Translations under genes and position numbers: made by a program
Notes under the pieces: generated by a model
Databases searched by the model: none
Seen by the model: only the letters and a program-made list of their open reading frames with translations
Told to the model about the DNA's origin: nothing
Shown: positions 9,601 through 17,253 of the stretch, in pieces
How positions within the stretch are numbered: the stretch's first letter is position 1
Layout of the letters: the number at the start of each line of letters is the position of its first letter
Source of the DNA: RDYZ01 sp964518905
Lineage (GTDB): Bacteria; Cyanobacteriota; Cyanobacteriia; Cyanobacteriales; Geitlerinemataceae
Reading direction: 5' to 3'
NCBI GenBank assembly: GCA_964518905.1
Contig: CAZFJL010000016.1
Span: forward strand, 1-64,000
DNA length: 64,000 nucleotides

Positions 9601-9966
9601 CGGCTGATTTATCAGTTCGCCGACGTGCTGATCGATTCCTATCCCTACAGCGGCGCGACCCACGTAGTCGAAGCGCTATGGTTCGATATGCCGGTGATTG
9701 CCAAGGTGGCGGATCAGTCGTTTGGGCGTCAGGCGTATTCGCTGATCAAGGCGGCGGGGTCGGATATGGGCATTACATTTGATTGGCCAAGCTATATCGA
9801 CTGCGCCGTGAAATTTGGCCTTGATGCGAATGAGCGTCAGAAGATGCGATCGCAACTCGAACGCGGCAAACGCCCGGAAAGTCTCGCGCCGCTCTGGAAT
9901 CCGGCTAAATTCGCCCGCGATTTCCATACGTTATGCGAGCAGCTTTTACCGTTGCAGGAAAGTTAA
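6655..9966 (+). CDS. Large TPR protein with C-terminal GT41 (O-GlcNAc transferase/SPINDLY-like) domain
   Basis: A 1103-residue protein. Residues 1 to about 680 are mostly tetratricopeptide repeats (for example RARDLYQAVLDRNPDDAAALHGLG and QAIELFQKAIGFDDQNAIFYHNLA blocks), a protein-binding solenoid. The C-terminal catalytic region starts near residue 733 with RIGFVSKHFRRHSVGWL and includes PLCLTWLGFDAP and the nucleotide-sugar part DSYPYSGATHVVEALWFDMPVI. This layout matches GT41 enzymes, which modify Ser/Thr of proteins with GlcNAc or fucose, and resembles bacterial HMW1C-like or flagellin-glycosylating relatives. It is the last gene of the 4.3-10 kb block. The target is probably a protein, recognised by the TPRs; sugar and target are unknown. 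Confidence 0.9.
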   Translation: MISAATLDTAIEHHQSGDLDRARDLYQAVLDRNPDDAAALHGLGAVHYQSDEYEAAIDLLGRAVYIADHDPIYRNTLGLAYRAQGKLAQACWQYRAALERDPKHQGIQKNLSRAWGEWLEIDRPEAITFLEGMAHMYHRAGLEDAAEQLYRKEIEFDAQSADGWHGLGLIAQNRGQHDQAIELFQKAIGFDDQNAIFYHNLALAYHAKGQTPIALQTLSIALHHNFHLIAPRQQLDTCINALFARDPLKLKHTLWEDGQAWERRDDRRLAQFLYQKLIEKAPDVAEVRYALGQICLAQYESYDALTNFQKAVEIKSDVAEYYRALGMAYRMHALPSEALKSLSKALELEPDNADIQRDFNQIIADVIDYFDEVMQVHHALENYSHVAELEYQAGNFIRKHTGKVKAALRHYDRALALIPTYAEVHRTIAEIYLEEQNYDLALDPIHQAIQAQPAIADGYRLLGDALFGLKNLAGATNAYQRSLSINANDARTLSSLARALSDQQQYDQAVELFKKAIAIDGNIAATHWHFGETYERMGKTEETIDCWRKALNLDPHYGGKDCGENYRKIAAKFLAVDKKQEAVLGLNKAIELQPDLAAAHWTLCEIFNTTNSLPQSRAAGLKYYDNVKDDEQIMAALMVMKSHVNSGVSHVAIEMLKTIEPRLLDLLDRADINIGMRLYLNLMFDLPHIRDDVPANSALVKRLAHAYLRYLDAKALSEDHYAIDFPRDTTPNRPLRIGFVSKHFRRHSVGWLSVDVIEELVKLTPHVFLYVTGDMKRDHLTERFDAAAERFVHPEKTLSTADYLKEIAKDKLDVLVDMDSVTVMPHLEILHRHPAPLCLTWLGFDAPYLNPKHYYFGDRYTHPEGVDEHYIEQVVRLPDSFAATKGLPIDTTKDRDTIRRSMRIAPNQVAYLCVATGNKFCPEMVTAQIEILKRVPDSLLLYKGRVGDLDAIKQEYQTECTKQGVRINRIHILPRTATEEEHRLIYQFADVLIDSYPYSGATHVVEALWFDMPVIAKVADQSFGRQAYSLIKAAGSDMGITFDWPSYIDCAVKFGLDANERQKMRSQLERGKRPESLAPLWNPAKFARDFHTLCEQLLPLQES

Positions 9967-9983
9967 GGACTGAGACATAACCA

Positions 9984-10027
9984 GAGCTTCAAGATTTTGG
10001 CAACAGATTTTGGCAACATTGAAGCTC
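9984..10027. repeat. Hairpin enclosing a 13-bp tandem duplication
   Basis: GAGCTTCAA at 9984-9992 pairs with TTGAAGCTC at 10019-10027. The loop holds two tandem copies of AGATTTTGGCAAC (9992-10004 and 10005-10017). There is no T-tract, so it is not an obvious terminator. It separates the GT41 gene from the Uma2 gene. Confidence 0.5.
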
Positions 10028-10074
10028 CAAGAGACAAGCTATGCTGAAACAGCACGATCGCGAGGGCGAAACTC

Positions 10075-10659
10075 ATGCTAGCTACCGAAAACCTGACGCT
10101 ACACCCACCGGCAAACTACGAATTTAGCGACGAGTGGTTCTTTGACTTTTGCGCTGCCAACCGCGACCTGCACATCGAGCGCACTGCCAATGGAGAAATT
10201 TTGATTATGGCTCCCACAGGAGGAGAAACCGGATACCGCAATTCCAAGCTTTCTTTTCAATTGGAACTGTGGAATCGCCGCACCAAGTTGGGCGTGACGT
10301 TTGATTCTTCGACCGGGTTTCGCCTGCCGAACGGTGCTAATCGATCGCCCGATGCCGCGTGGATTCCAAACGAGTGGTGGGAGCGCCTCAGCGGAGAGGA
10401 ACGCCAGCGTTTTTTACCCCTATCGCCATTGTTTGCGATCGAGCTGCGATCGGCGACCGATACGCCCAGCACCCTACGCGCCAAAATGCAGGAATATATC
10501 GACAACGGCACAGAGCTGGGCTGGCTGATTGACCCATTTGAGCGCACGGTGGAAGTGTACCGCCCCGAGGCTGAAGTGACGGTATGGCAGGACGTTCAGA
10601 CCATTAGCGCCGCCCCAAACCTGCCAGACTTTGAGCTAGAATTAGCTGATATTTTCTGA
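10075..10659 (+). CDS. Uma2-family (DUF820) putative restriction-endonuclease-fold protein
   Basis: A 194-residue Uma2/DUF820 protein, a family expanded in cyanobacteria with the PD-(D/E)XK nuclease fold. Recognisable elements are TANGEILIMAPTGGETG, the acidic active-site strand RSPDAAWIP, FAIELRSATDT (the E-x-K-like strand, with R in the K position), and NGTELGWLIDP. The natural role of the family is unknown; members lie among mobile DNA but few have been tested. The 3' end overlaps the opposing gene's stop by 18 bp (10642-10659). Confidence 0.88.
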   Translation: MLATENLTLHPPANYEFSDEWFFDFCAANRDLHIERTANGEILIMAPTGGETGYRNSKLSFQLELWNRRTKLGVTFDSSTGFRLPNGANRSPDAAWIPNEWWERLSGEERQRFLPLSPLFAIELRSATDTPSTLRAKMQEYIDNGTELGWLIDPFERTVEVYRPEAEVTVWQDVQTISAAPNLPDFELELADIF

Positions 10660-11046
10660 GTTGCGAGACTGGTAAGTGCCACGGCTCTGTTCATAGTGCG
10701 GGCAATCGATCGCCGCTTCCGATCCCGCCACGATCGGATCAACAGGGCATTTCAGCCGGTGATCATTGGTGAAAAAGGCGCAGCGCGAACAGGGGATTTG
10801 ATGCATCGTTTGGACGCGGTGTGCCGCTGCTGTCAGTCCGACGATCGCGTTACCGATCGCTGCGAACACTGTCACCCACGCCACCACCACGCAGATGATC
10901 CCGAGATAAGGGGCGAGCACCTGCCCAACGGCGTTAAGCTTTTGACCAACCTGTTCTAGTACGGCAACCATCTCCGGGTCGAGCACCGGACGAACTGCCG
11001 CATTGGTAGCTACATCTAAAGTCGTTGCGATCGCATAATTGCTCAC
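10642..11046 (-). CDS. Small cyanobacterial membrane protein with cysteine-rich C-terminal motif
   Basis: A 134-residue protein starting at GTG 11046. One long hydrophobic segment (LGIICVVVAWVTVFAAIGNAIVGLTAA) is followed by a cytoplasmic-looking tail IPCSRCAFFTNDHRLKCPVDP...SEAAIDCPHYE. Four cysteines spaced C-x2-C-x10-C and a later DC could bind a metal or iron-sulfur cluster. From memory, hypothetical proteins with this tail are widespread in cyanobacteria; the function is not known to me. The 3' end overlaps the Uma2 stop codon convergently. Confidence 0.72.
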   Translation of the reverse strand: MSNYAIATTLDVATNAAVRPVLDPEMVAVLEQVGQKLNAVGQVLAPYLGIICVVVAWVTVFAAIGNAIVGLTAAAHRVQTMHQIPCSRCAFFTNDHRLKCPVDPIVAGSEAAIDCPHYEQSRGTYQSRNSENIS

Positions 11047-11445
11047 AGCAGAACCATCTAAGACAAAGGGAAGTACGGCTTAAGTCAACGCGACTAGCGC
11101 CAACAGTACCGACCATAAAACCGTGAAATGGGTTGTGTAGATACGCGCCGTCGGTATCGGGCGGCGGCACAGCCTAGCCATCAAACCGTAATTATCACCA
11201 AATCTTAGCGGAGCCCACCACTCTTGCGTAGCGCTGTCAACAACTTGTGAACAAACGCCAGATCATTCTGTAACATTTAGAACAAACGTAACGAACTATC
11301 AAAAAGTGCTAAATCCCGACCGGAAAACCGTAGATTTTTTTGGGGATCGCAGTAGAATTCGACGGTGTCTTGTGTGAATCAAGTCTGTTCACTACGATTC
11401 CGTTCCGCAGGCACAAGACAGCACTACATACAGGAGTTCACGTTA
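11047..11445 (+). promoter_or_regulatory. 399-bp intergenic region upstream of the peroxiredoxin gene
   Basis: The region separates the divergent 10642-11046 and peroxiredoxin genes, so it must hold both promoters. The last 160 bp are AT-richer. A TAGAAT at 11351-11356 is a possible -10 box and CAGGAG at 11431-11436 is a good ribosome-binding site nine bases before ATG 11446. No further gene or structured RNA was recognised. Confidence 0.4.
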
Positions 11446-12081
11446 ATGACGCTGCAACTGGGCGATATCGTACCCGACTTTACTCAAGAATCTTCGGAAG
11501 GCACGATTAATTTCCACGAGTGGATCGGCGATAGCTGGGCCGTTCTGTTCTCGCACCCCGCAGACTACACACCGGTTTGCACCACCGAGCTGGGTGAAGT
11601 ATCGCGTCGTCAGGACGAGTTCAAAGCACGTAACGTCAAGACGATCGCCCTCAGCATCGATGACGTTGAATCGCACAAAGGTTGGATTTGCGACATCAAC
11701 GAAACGCAAAACACCACGATCAACTACCCGATCTTGGCCGACGTCGATAACAAAGTCGCGACGCTCTACGGCATGATCCACCCGAAAGCCGATGCCAAAG
11801 TCACCGTGCGATCGGTCTTCATCATCGACCCCAACAAAAAGCTGCGCCTGACGATCACCTATCCTCCGGCGACCGGTCGTAACTTCGACGAAATCATCCG
11901 CGTCATCGACGCGCTGCAACTAACGGACGGCTACCAAGTTGCAACCCCGGTGAACTGGAAAGATGGCGACGACTGCGTTGTTGTTCCGTCGATCTCGACC
12001 GAAGATGCCAAGGTGAAATTCCCCAAAGGCGTCACCGAAGTTAAGCCTTATCTGCGCATGACGCCGCAGCCGAACAAGTAA
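11446..12081 (+). CDS. 1-Cys peroxiredoxin (Prx6 type)
   Basis: A 211-residue thiol peroxidase that reduces hydrogen peroxide and alkyl hydroperoxides. The active-site motif is HPADYTPVCTTELG with peroxidatic Cys45. The length and the long C-terminal dimerisation region (NWKDGDDCVVVPSI...KGVTEVKPYLRM) match the Prx6/1-Cys group. ATG 11446 is chosen because CAGGAG lies upstream and the family starts MTLQLGD; the in-frame extension to 11365 is spurious. Two other cysteines exist (WICDIN and DDCVVV), but neither sits at the usual resolving position. It stands alone and is closed by a strong terminator. Confidence 0.96.
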   Translation: MTLQLGDIVPDFTQESSEGTINFHEWIGDSWAVLFSHPADYTPVCTTELGEVSRRQDEFKARNVKTIALSIDDVESHKGWICDINETQNTTINYPILADVDNKVATLYGMIHPKADAKVTVRSVFIIDPNKKLRLTITYPPATGRNFDEIIRVIDALQLTDGYQVATPVNWKDGDDCVVVPSISTEDAKVKFPKGVTEVKPYLRMTPQPNK

Positions 12082-12104
12082 GACTCGATCGAGCCTTGCA
12101 ATTT

Positions 12105-12130
12105 GAATCGCCCTAATTTCAGGGCGATTC
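12105..12130. repeat. Perfect 10-bp inverted repeat after the peroxiredoxin gene
   Basis: GAATCGCCCT at 12105-12114 pairs with AGGGCGATTC at 12121-12130 across a 6-nt loop, just 5' of the true terminator. It has no T-tract, so it may be a 3'-end stabilising hairpin. Confidence 0.6.
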
Positions 12131-12149
12131 AGACCTATCTCAAATCATA

Positions 12150-12185
12150 AAAAGCGACGACTACAGCTATAGTCGTCGCTTTTTT
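12150..12185 (+). terminator. Rho-independent terminator of the peroxiredoxin gene
   Basis: AAAGCGACGACTA (12151-12163) pairs perfectly with TAGTCGTCGCTTT (12170-12182) over a 6-nt loop and is followed by a run of T. The A-run on the 5' side also allows function on the opposite strand. Confidence 0.92.
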
Positions 12186-12196
12186 ATTGTGTTACT

Positions 12197-12254
12197 GGAT
12201 GGATCGTAGGGAGCGAGATCTTGGAAGTTTCCAAAATCTCTAAGGTCTGAAGTC
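12197..12254. repeat. Copy 1 of the AGACCTTTGAGG hairpin repeat
   Basis: GGATGGATCGTAGGGAGCGA is followed by an imperfect inverted repeat around TTTCC. The order of elements matches 43911-43970 and, on the minus strand, 45395-45450, where the palindrome is perfect. This copy is diverged. Confidence 0.6.
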
Positions 12255-12280
12255 GCTGTTTATCATTCTTGGAGAGGGCG

Positions 12281-12315
12281 AGAAGTTCGACTTTTTTTGA
12301 AAGTCAAATTCTGGG
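12281..12315. repeat. AAGTC-type hairpin repeat copy
   Basis: AGAAGTTCGACTTTTTTTGA, AAGTCAAATTCT is an imperfect inverted repeat of the family typified by 14641-14673. It directly follows another dispersed repeat, so this gap is a repeat hotspot. From 12316 to 12645 the DNA is AT-rich with no recognisable gene, and it must contain the promoter of the RTX gene. Confidence 0.55.
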
Positions 12316-12645
12316 ATGAACGATTATTTTCGAGCAATACCCCTTAGTAAGAATAAAAAAGATAAAAATATCATCGCTCAGAGTTTTTGGCGATCGTGAT
12401 TTGATTACGATTAGCGCTCAATACATATCTTCTTGAAATATATCAATTTTTAATATGCTCCGATTTTATTTTGCTTCTATTAAATCAAGAATCTCTTTCT
12501 CCATATGAATTATAGGTTTTAAGACTTTTGTTTTTTGGCGAGAAGACATCAAGAGAAAGACATTTTTTTGTTGAGATTCTCCTGAAAATCTCAACATCCC
12601 AAATAAGTCTGTTATATTGTGCATAATCTTTATTCCCCATAGCGT

Positions 12646-13719
12646 ATGTCACGCGTCACCAATTCCAGCACGCCGGTTAAAACAACCACAACGATCGGTG
12701 GAATCGAGTTCGTTGGTGTTGATTCTGGTAATCGCCTCAACGGTGGCGTGGAAGATGATCTCATCTTGGGAGCAGATTTCATCATCGGGGTCGTGTCTGG
12801 AACGTCCTCGGATGGTGCGGGCTCGGATGACATCATCGATGCAGCGAGCGGTAACGATTACGTCATTGGTCTGGCTGGAAATGACAGTCTGTTGGGGGCC
12901 GCCGGTCAAGATGTTCTCGCCGGAAATGCCGGTCAAGATACATTGCTCGGAGAGGGGGGGGACGATACGCTCTTCGGGGGGCAGGGCAACGACATTCTGT
13001 CTGGGGGACTCGGGAATGATGTGTTAGACGGCCAGGTGGGTGATGATACGTTAGGCGGTAGCGAGGGGAATGACACCCTGCTTGGTGGCGTGGGTATGGA
13101 TTTCATGACGGGTGGAGCCTCGGGGGATTCGTTGGTGGGCGGCCTCGGTGCGGATACGTTATTCGGAGAATCTGGGCTGGATACGATCGTCAGTGGCGAG
13201 GGCGATGATATTGCCAATGGTGGCCCTGATAATGATGTGGTGTTTGGGAATTCGGGGCGCGATAGTTTGCTGGGCGATAATGGTGTCGATCAGCTCTTCG
13301 GTGGTGCGGATTCGGACACGCTGAGTGGTGGTGCAGGCATTGATACGTTGTGTGGTGATCAGGGGGCAGACGTGTTGTCGGGTGGTGCAGGGAACGATGT
13401 GTTTATGTTTGCCAGTACGGCGAATGATTTATCGAGTATTCGTGAGTTAGGTAACGATACGATTACCGATTTTCAGGTGGGTTTCGATAAAATCTGGCTT
13501 GAGGAGCGCGTCTTTGATGTGCGGTTTGGGCCGAATAGTATCAACCTTGCCTTCGACCAAATTGAGGTTGTCGATCCGCAAAGTGTTGCGAAGTTGATTT
13601 ATGAAACAACGACGGGCAACCTGATCTATAACCCCACGGCGGCTGTGGGGGACGAAGTCACGATCGCTCAATTATCAGGAGTTGCCCGCCTGAGTACGAA
13701 TAGCATCGAGCTGTTTTAG
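12646..13719 (+). CDS. RTX-type calcium-binding repeat protein
   Basis: A 357-residue secreted protein dominated by glycine- and aspartate-rich nonapeptides of the form GGxGxDxLx, roughly residues 25-255 (GGQGNDILSGGLGNDVLDG, GGAGIDTLCGDQGADVLSG). These form a calcium-loaded parallel beta-roll. The C terminus (NDTITDFQVGFDKIWL...) is the typical post-repeat domain carrying a type I secretion signal. No N-terminal signal peptide is seen. There is no catalytic domain, so it may be a surface-layer, adhesion or motility component. Third-position base use is more AT-rich than in its neighbours, suggesting transfer or a distinct history. No T1SS genes are adjacent. A run of eight G lies at 12954-12961. 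Confidence 0.88.
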   Translation: MSRVTNSSTPVKTTTTIGGIEFVGVDSGNRLNGGVEDDLILGADFIIGVVSGTSSDGAGSDDIIDAASGNDYVIGLAGNDSLLGAAGQDVLAGNAGQDTLLGEGGDDTLFGGQGNDILSGGLGNDVLDGQVGDDTLGGSEGNDTLLGGVGMDFMTGGASGDSLVGGLGADTLFGESGLDTIVSGEGDDIANGGPDNDVVFGNSGRDSLLGDNGVDQLFGGADSDTLSGGAGIDTLCGDQGADVLSGGAGNDVFMFASTANDLSSIRELGNDTITDFQVGFDKIWLEERVFDVRFGPNSINLAFDQIEVVDPQSVAKLIYETTTGNLIYNPTAAVGDEVTIAQLSGVARLSTNSIELF

Positions 13720-13784
13720 AGGCGTCATCAATTAAATCTGTAGCCGTCGTTTAAACTGATGCATCCCCCCTCACACTTGCAACT

Positions 13785-14627
13785 GTGAACTGCATCAGCC
13801 AGCCGATCGCGATTTCGGATCTCACCCTCACAACAACGACATGGGGTGATCCCCAGAATCCGCCCGTCCTGCTGCTCCACGGCCTGGGCGATACCGCGAC
13901 TGTATGGAGCGAGTTTGCGCCCACCTTGGCCGATCGCTACTTCGCGATCGCCCCCGATCTACGCGGCCACGGCGACAGCGACAAACCCGACTCCGGCTAC
14001 GGTTTCGATCAAATCATCGCCGACCTCCAAGCCCTGATTGCTCACTTCGGGTTTGAATCCGTTCACCTGATCGGCCACTCCTGGACAGCGAAACTCGCGC
14101 CCATGTGGGCGACCCGCCATCCCGACCAAATCCGCAGCCTGACGCTAATCGATCCATTCTTCATCGGCACGATGCCCGGTTGGTTTCGGGTGACGTTTCC
14201 GTTGCTGTACAAGGTGTTGCCGTTTATCAAGGCGATGGGGCCGTATGAGTCGCGCGAGGCGGCGATCGCCTTTGGTCGCGATCTGAAGCAATATCGCGGC
14301 TGGTCGGCGCTGCAACAGCGGGCGTACGAGGCGAGCATCGAGGCGAAACCGGACGGGAGCTGGGGTAGCAAATTTACGACGGCGGCACGGGATGGCGTCT
14401 TCGAGGAGGTGATGCATGTGGCGGGCTTGACGCAGCCGATCGCGATCCCGACGCTCTTCGTACAGCCCGAAGCGGGACTCAACCGCAGCGACTGGCAATT
14501 CAAGCCCTATCATGACCATCTGCAACAGCTCGACTGGGCGATCGTGCCGGGAAATCACTGGCCGTTTCTCGTCGCGCCGGAACCGTTTGGCGTGGCGGTG
14601 CGATCGTTCCTCGATCGCCAGCCTTAA
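13785..14627 (+). CDS. Alpha/beta-fold hydrolase
   Basis: A 280-residue alpha/beta hydrolase. The oxyanion region is LLLHGLGDTATVW, the nucleophile elbow is GHSWTA (Ser98 region), the acid is probably in the strand TLFVQPEA, and the catalytic His is in PGNHWPF near the C terminus. The family includes esterases, lactonases and haloperoxidase-like enzymes, and the substrate is unknown. GTG at 13785 is the likely start because the first beta-strand follows directly. It is convergent with sbcD, with a hairpin repeat between the stops. Confidence 0.87.
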   Translation: MNCISQPIAISDLTLTTTTWGDPQNPPVLLLHGLGDTATVWSEFAPTLADRYFAIAPDLRGHGDSDKPDSGYGFDQIIADLQALIAHFGFESVHLIGHSWTAKLAPMWATRHPDQIRSLTLIDPFFIGTMPGWFRVTFPLLYKVLPFIKAMGPYESREAAIAFGRDLKQYRGWSALQQRAYEASIEAKPDGSWGSKFTTAARDGVFEEVMHVAGLTQPIAIPTLFVQPEAGLNRSDWQFKPYHDHLQQLDWAIVPGNHWPFLVAPEPFGVAVRSFLDRQP

Positions 14628-14640
14628 GAGTCTTCACCCC

Positions 14641-14673
14641 AGAAGTCCGACTTTTCTAAAAAGTCCGACTTCT
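14641..14673. repeat. AAGTCCGACTTTT hairpin repeat, best copy; possible bidirectional terminator
   Basis: AGAAGTCCGACTTTT at 14641-14655 pairs with AAAAGTCCGACTTCT (14/15 pairs) over a short loop. It lies between two converging stop codons (14627 and 14704). Related copies are at 5115, 12281, 37680 and more weakly 39529. The A/T-rich centre makes it a plausible terminator in both directions. Confidence 0.7.
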
Positions 14674-14703
14674 CAACAGACTTCTCAACACCCAACGCAA
14701 AAA

Positions 14704-15927
14704 TTAAGCGCGATCGTCCTGAGCGAGAACCCGCGCGGCGGCGATCAGATCCGTCCGCAATGTCGCCAGGTCGTCGCGTTCGGCGAGGTAGGCTTCGAGG
14801 GCGTGGATCGGGTCGTCCTGGGTGGTCAGCTCCGGCATACGCGGGCGAGAAAGCTGGCTGACGGGTTCGGGGGTGATGGTGTAGGTATGGGCGGCGCTGA
14901 GGTGAGTGCGTAGGCGAGCAAGGTCGATCGACTCTAGGCGGCTGGCCTGGATTTTGTAGTGCAAACGCACGACGGCATCGTCGATATCGGCCTTGGCGAT
15001 CGCGTCGGTGAGCGCCTCGATCGGGGTTTCGACCTCGGTTAAATCCACCATAACCGTCCGAAAGGGACGCACCGGCAGTTCGCAAAACTCCCAGTTACAG
15101 CCGCCTGCTTCCACCTGGGCTAACACAAACCCTTTCGCCTCTTGTTCTTCGCTAAAATCCACCCGATCGATACTGCCGGGATAGACGATCGGCGGATCGT
15201 TGCTGGGGTTGAGATTTTGATGTTTGTGGACGTGGCCGAGGGCAACGTAATCAAATTCGGGACGGGAAATCAGCGACACCGGCACGTAAAACCCTTTGCT
15301 GACGGCCAGAAATCGTTCTGCGCCCACTGTTGCCCGATCGGCCATAAGATGCGCCAGCAACACCGTCGGCAAACTGCGATCGAGCTGACGGATTTCGCCC
15401 TCCAGGATCGTCCGCAGCTTATCGATCAGGAGACGATCGATCGCTTCGATCGATAAATCTTCGGTTTCCGGGCGCGTCAACAGTGTCGATTTGGTCAGCC
15501 ACGGCAACGTCACGACCTGAACAGTACCGTTTTGGGTTTCGACGCGATGGGTCATGAGACGATCGCCCACGACAAACCCCGGAACTGCTAGCGTTCGGTA
15601 TAAATACAGACTCGCGCCACCCTGTCCCTGGCCGTGCTGATCGTGATTGCCGACAAGCAGCACCGCTGGAATCCCGGCTTCAGCAAGGCGGCGAAACTGC
15701 GAGGCGAACGCTTCGGCCACGTAGGGCGGCGGCGTGGAGTTGGGAAAGGCATCGCCGCCAAACAGGACGAGGTCAACCTGTCGCGCGATCGCCGTATCGA
15801 TGCAGCGCGTCAGGCTTTGGATAAAGTCGATCAAGCGGGTATTCAGCCCCGTTTCGGGATCGAGCTTGCCATGCGATCGGCCACTACCCAGATGAATATC
15901 GGACAGGTGAAGAATATTAATCGCCAT
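14704..15927 (-). CDS. sbcD: SbcD/Mre11-type exonuclease subunit
   Basis: A 407-residue metallophosphoesterase of the SbcD/Mre11 family, the nuclease half of SbcCD, which trims hairpins and DNA ends. Phosphodiesterase motifs are visible in order: LHLSDIHLG (I), FGGDAF (II), VGNHDQHG (III), LLAHLMAD (IV) and ALGHVHKHQ (V). The C-terminal part is the capping region. The start ATG at 15927 gives MAINILHLSDIHLG, as is standard. The partner ATPase SbcC is not adjacent, as is common in cyanobacteria. It is relevant to genome stability in a palindrome-rich chromosome, though that link is speculation. Confidence 0.92.
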   Translation of the reverse strand: MAINILHLSDIHLGSGRSHGKLDPETGLNTRLIDFIQSLTRCIDTAIARQVDLVLFGGDAFPNSTPPPYVAEAFASQFRRLAEAGIPAVLLVGNHDQHGQGQGGASLYLYRTLAVPGFVVGDRLMTHRVETQNGTVQVVTLPWLTKSTLLTRPETEDLSIEAIDRLLIDKLRTILEGEIRQLDRSLPTVLLAHLMADRATVGAERFLAVSKGFYVPVSLISRPEFDYVALGHVHKHQNLNPSNDPPIVYPGSIDRVDFSEEQEAKGFVLAQVEAGGCNWEFCELPVRPFRTVMVDLTEVETPIEALTDAIAKADIDDAVVRLHYKIQASRLESIDLARLRTHLSAAHTYTITPEPVSQLSRPRMPELTTQDDPIHALEAYLAERDDLATLRTDLIAAARVLAQDDRA

Positions 15928-16196
15928 GGAGCTATTTATCTCGTGGTTTCTCTAAAATTGATCTGAATGATAGATAAGCTAAGGTCTAATCTGACTCGAT
16001 CTGTGAGCCTTTTCTTCAGATCAAGCCACTTTAAGTCGCCTAAGGAAATTAATGAACGCTACGTGTAGCATAAGCTTCTAGCTTGTTGGCAACCAGGATG
16101 GTTGCGTGGCGTAGTGTGATGCACTTTATTTGCTTGATCTACATTAGACCTAGCGACTGTTAGTACTAAATCCCTACTGATTGCGAGAGATATATC

Positions 16197-17105
16197 GTGC
16201 CTGAACAGCTTGATGAAACCGTTATTGACATTAAACCAACCCTAGCCAAACTGCTGGAACAATCGGCGCAAACCCTCGAAACTATTTTGCAAGATGACAG
16301 TGTCGCCGCCACAGAACGCGCTGACATCGCTCTCCGCATTGTGGCCTTAGCGGGCGGACTCGATGTTCCCGTCATTCCAGAGCTGGCCGATACCGTCAAA
16401 CCGGACACGGACAAGCAAACTGCGATCGCGACACCCACCTCAAACCCGTCGCCGATGCCTGCGGTGCAACACGCCCAGCCTGCGGCCAGTCCCGATCCCT
16501 ACGCCACCTTCCCCAAGTTTTTGCCGGGGGATTACCTCCAAATCGATGATTTTCTCAGCCCCGAAGAAAATCAACAGATTCTCCAAATCGCGTTCGATCG
16601 TCAAGCCGATTTCGTCTCGACCTCGACCTCGACCAACGCCGAAAATTATCGTGCCTCCCAAGTTCTATACCCCACCTTCTTTACCGATTTTTATTACCTC
16701 GTCAGCTCTCGTTTACGCGCAATCCAAGCTGAAGTGCTTCAGGCACTCGACTTGCCCGAATTTAGCATCGAGGAGCTGGAAATGCAGCTCACGGCGCACG
16801 GTAACGGCAACTTTTATAAGGTTCACAATGATGCGGATGGTGAGGTGATTAAACGTACGCTGACCTACGTGTATTACTTTAATCGTGAACCCAAGCCGTT
16901 TCAGGGCGGCAATCTCCGCATGTATGAAACGAATTACGTCAATGGCTGGGTTGCGAAACCCGAATATCAAGACATTGAGCCGATGAATAATCGGATTGTG
17001 CTGTTCGATAGTCGCTGTATGCATGAGGTGTTGCCCGTCAAAAGCGATTCGGAAGCGTTTGAAGATAGCCGTTTTACCCTGAATGGTTGGTTGCGACGTC
17101 CCTAA
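16197..17105 (+). CDS. 2-oxoglutarate/Fe(II)-dependent oxygenase (prolyl-4-hydroxylase-like)
   Basis: A 302-residue protein from a GTG start. The N-terminal 70 residues are helical, then there is a proline-rich linker, then a 2OG-Fe(II) oxygenase domain from about residue 110 (DYLQIDDFLSPEENQQIL). Iron ligands are the H-x-D of YKVHNDADGE and the distal His of SRCMHEVLPV; the 2-oxoglutarate Arg is in SRFTLNGWLRRP. The short final strand ending in WLRR is typical of P4Hc domains that hydroxylate peptides or modify glycans. It is transcribed divergently from sbcD and precedes rpoZ. Substrate unknown. Confidence 0.88.
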   Translation: MPEQLDETVIDIKPTLAKLLEQSAQTLETILQDDSVAATERADIALRIVALAGGLDVPVIPELADTVKPDTDKQTAIATPTSNPSPMPAVQHAQPAASPDPYATFPKFLPGDYLQIDDFLSPEENQQILQIAFDRQADFVSTSTSTNAENYRASQVLYPTFFTDFYYLVSSRLRAIQAEVLQALDLPEFSIEELEMQLTAHGNGNFYKVHNDADGEVIKRTLTYVYYFNREPKPFQGGNLRMYETNYVNGWVAKPEYQDIEPMNNRIVLFDSRCMHEVLPVKSDSEAFEDSRFTLNGWLRRP

Positions 17106-17253
17106 ACGAAATGAAGCAACGCGGCGCGAAAGACGATCGCGACATCAGTATCCGCGAGATCGAAAATCGACGACTGAGCGATCGCGGTTAGACTAGATCA
17201 GCTTCTTATTGCAGCAAAACGCCCCTGTCGATCGAACGTAATACCATCATCAT

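Noticed and set aside
9046..9663. A 205-codon frame antisense to the TPR-GT41 gene
   Set aside because: Shadow frame within the GT41 catalytic region, no start signal and no domain.
11443..11919. A 158-codon frame antisense to the peroxiredoxin
   Set aside because: Fully embedded in a well-identified gene; typical antisense shadow.
12954..13400. Tandem DNA repeats in the RTX gene as a CRISPR or satellite array
   Set aside because: The periodicity is 27 bp and encodes GGxGxDxLx nonapeptides, so it is protein repeat coding.
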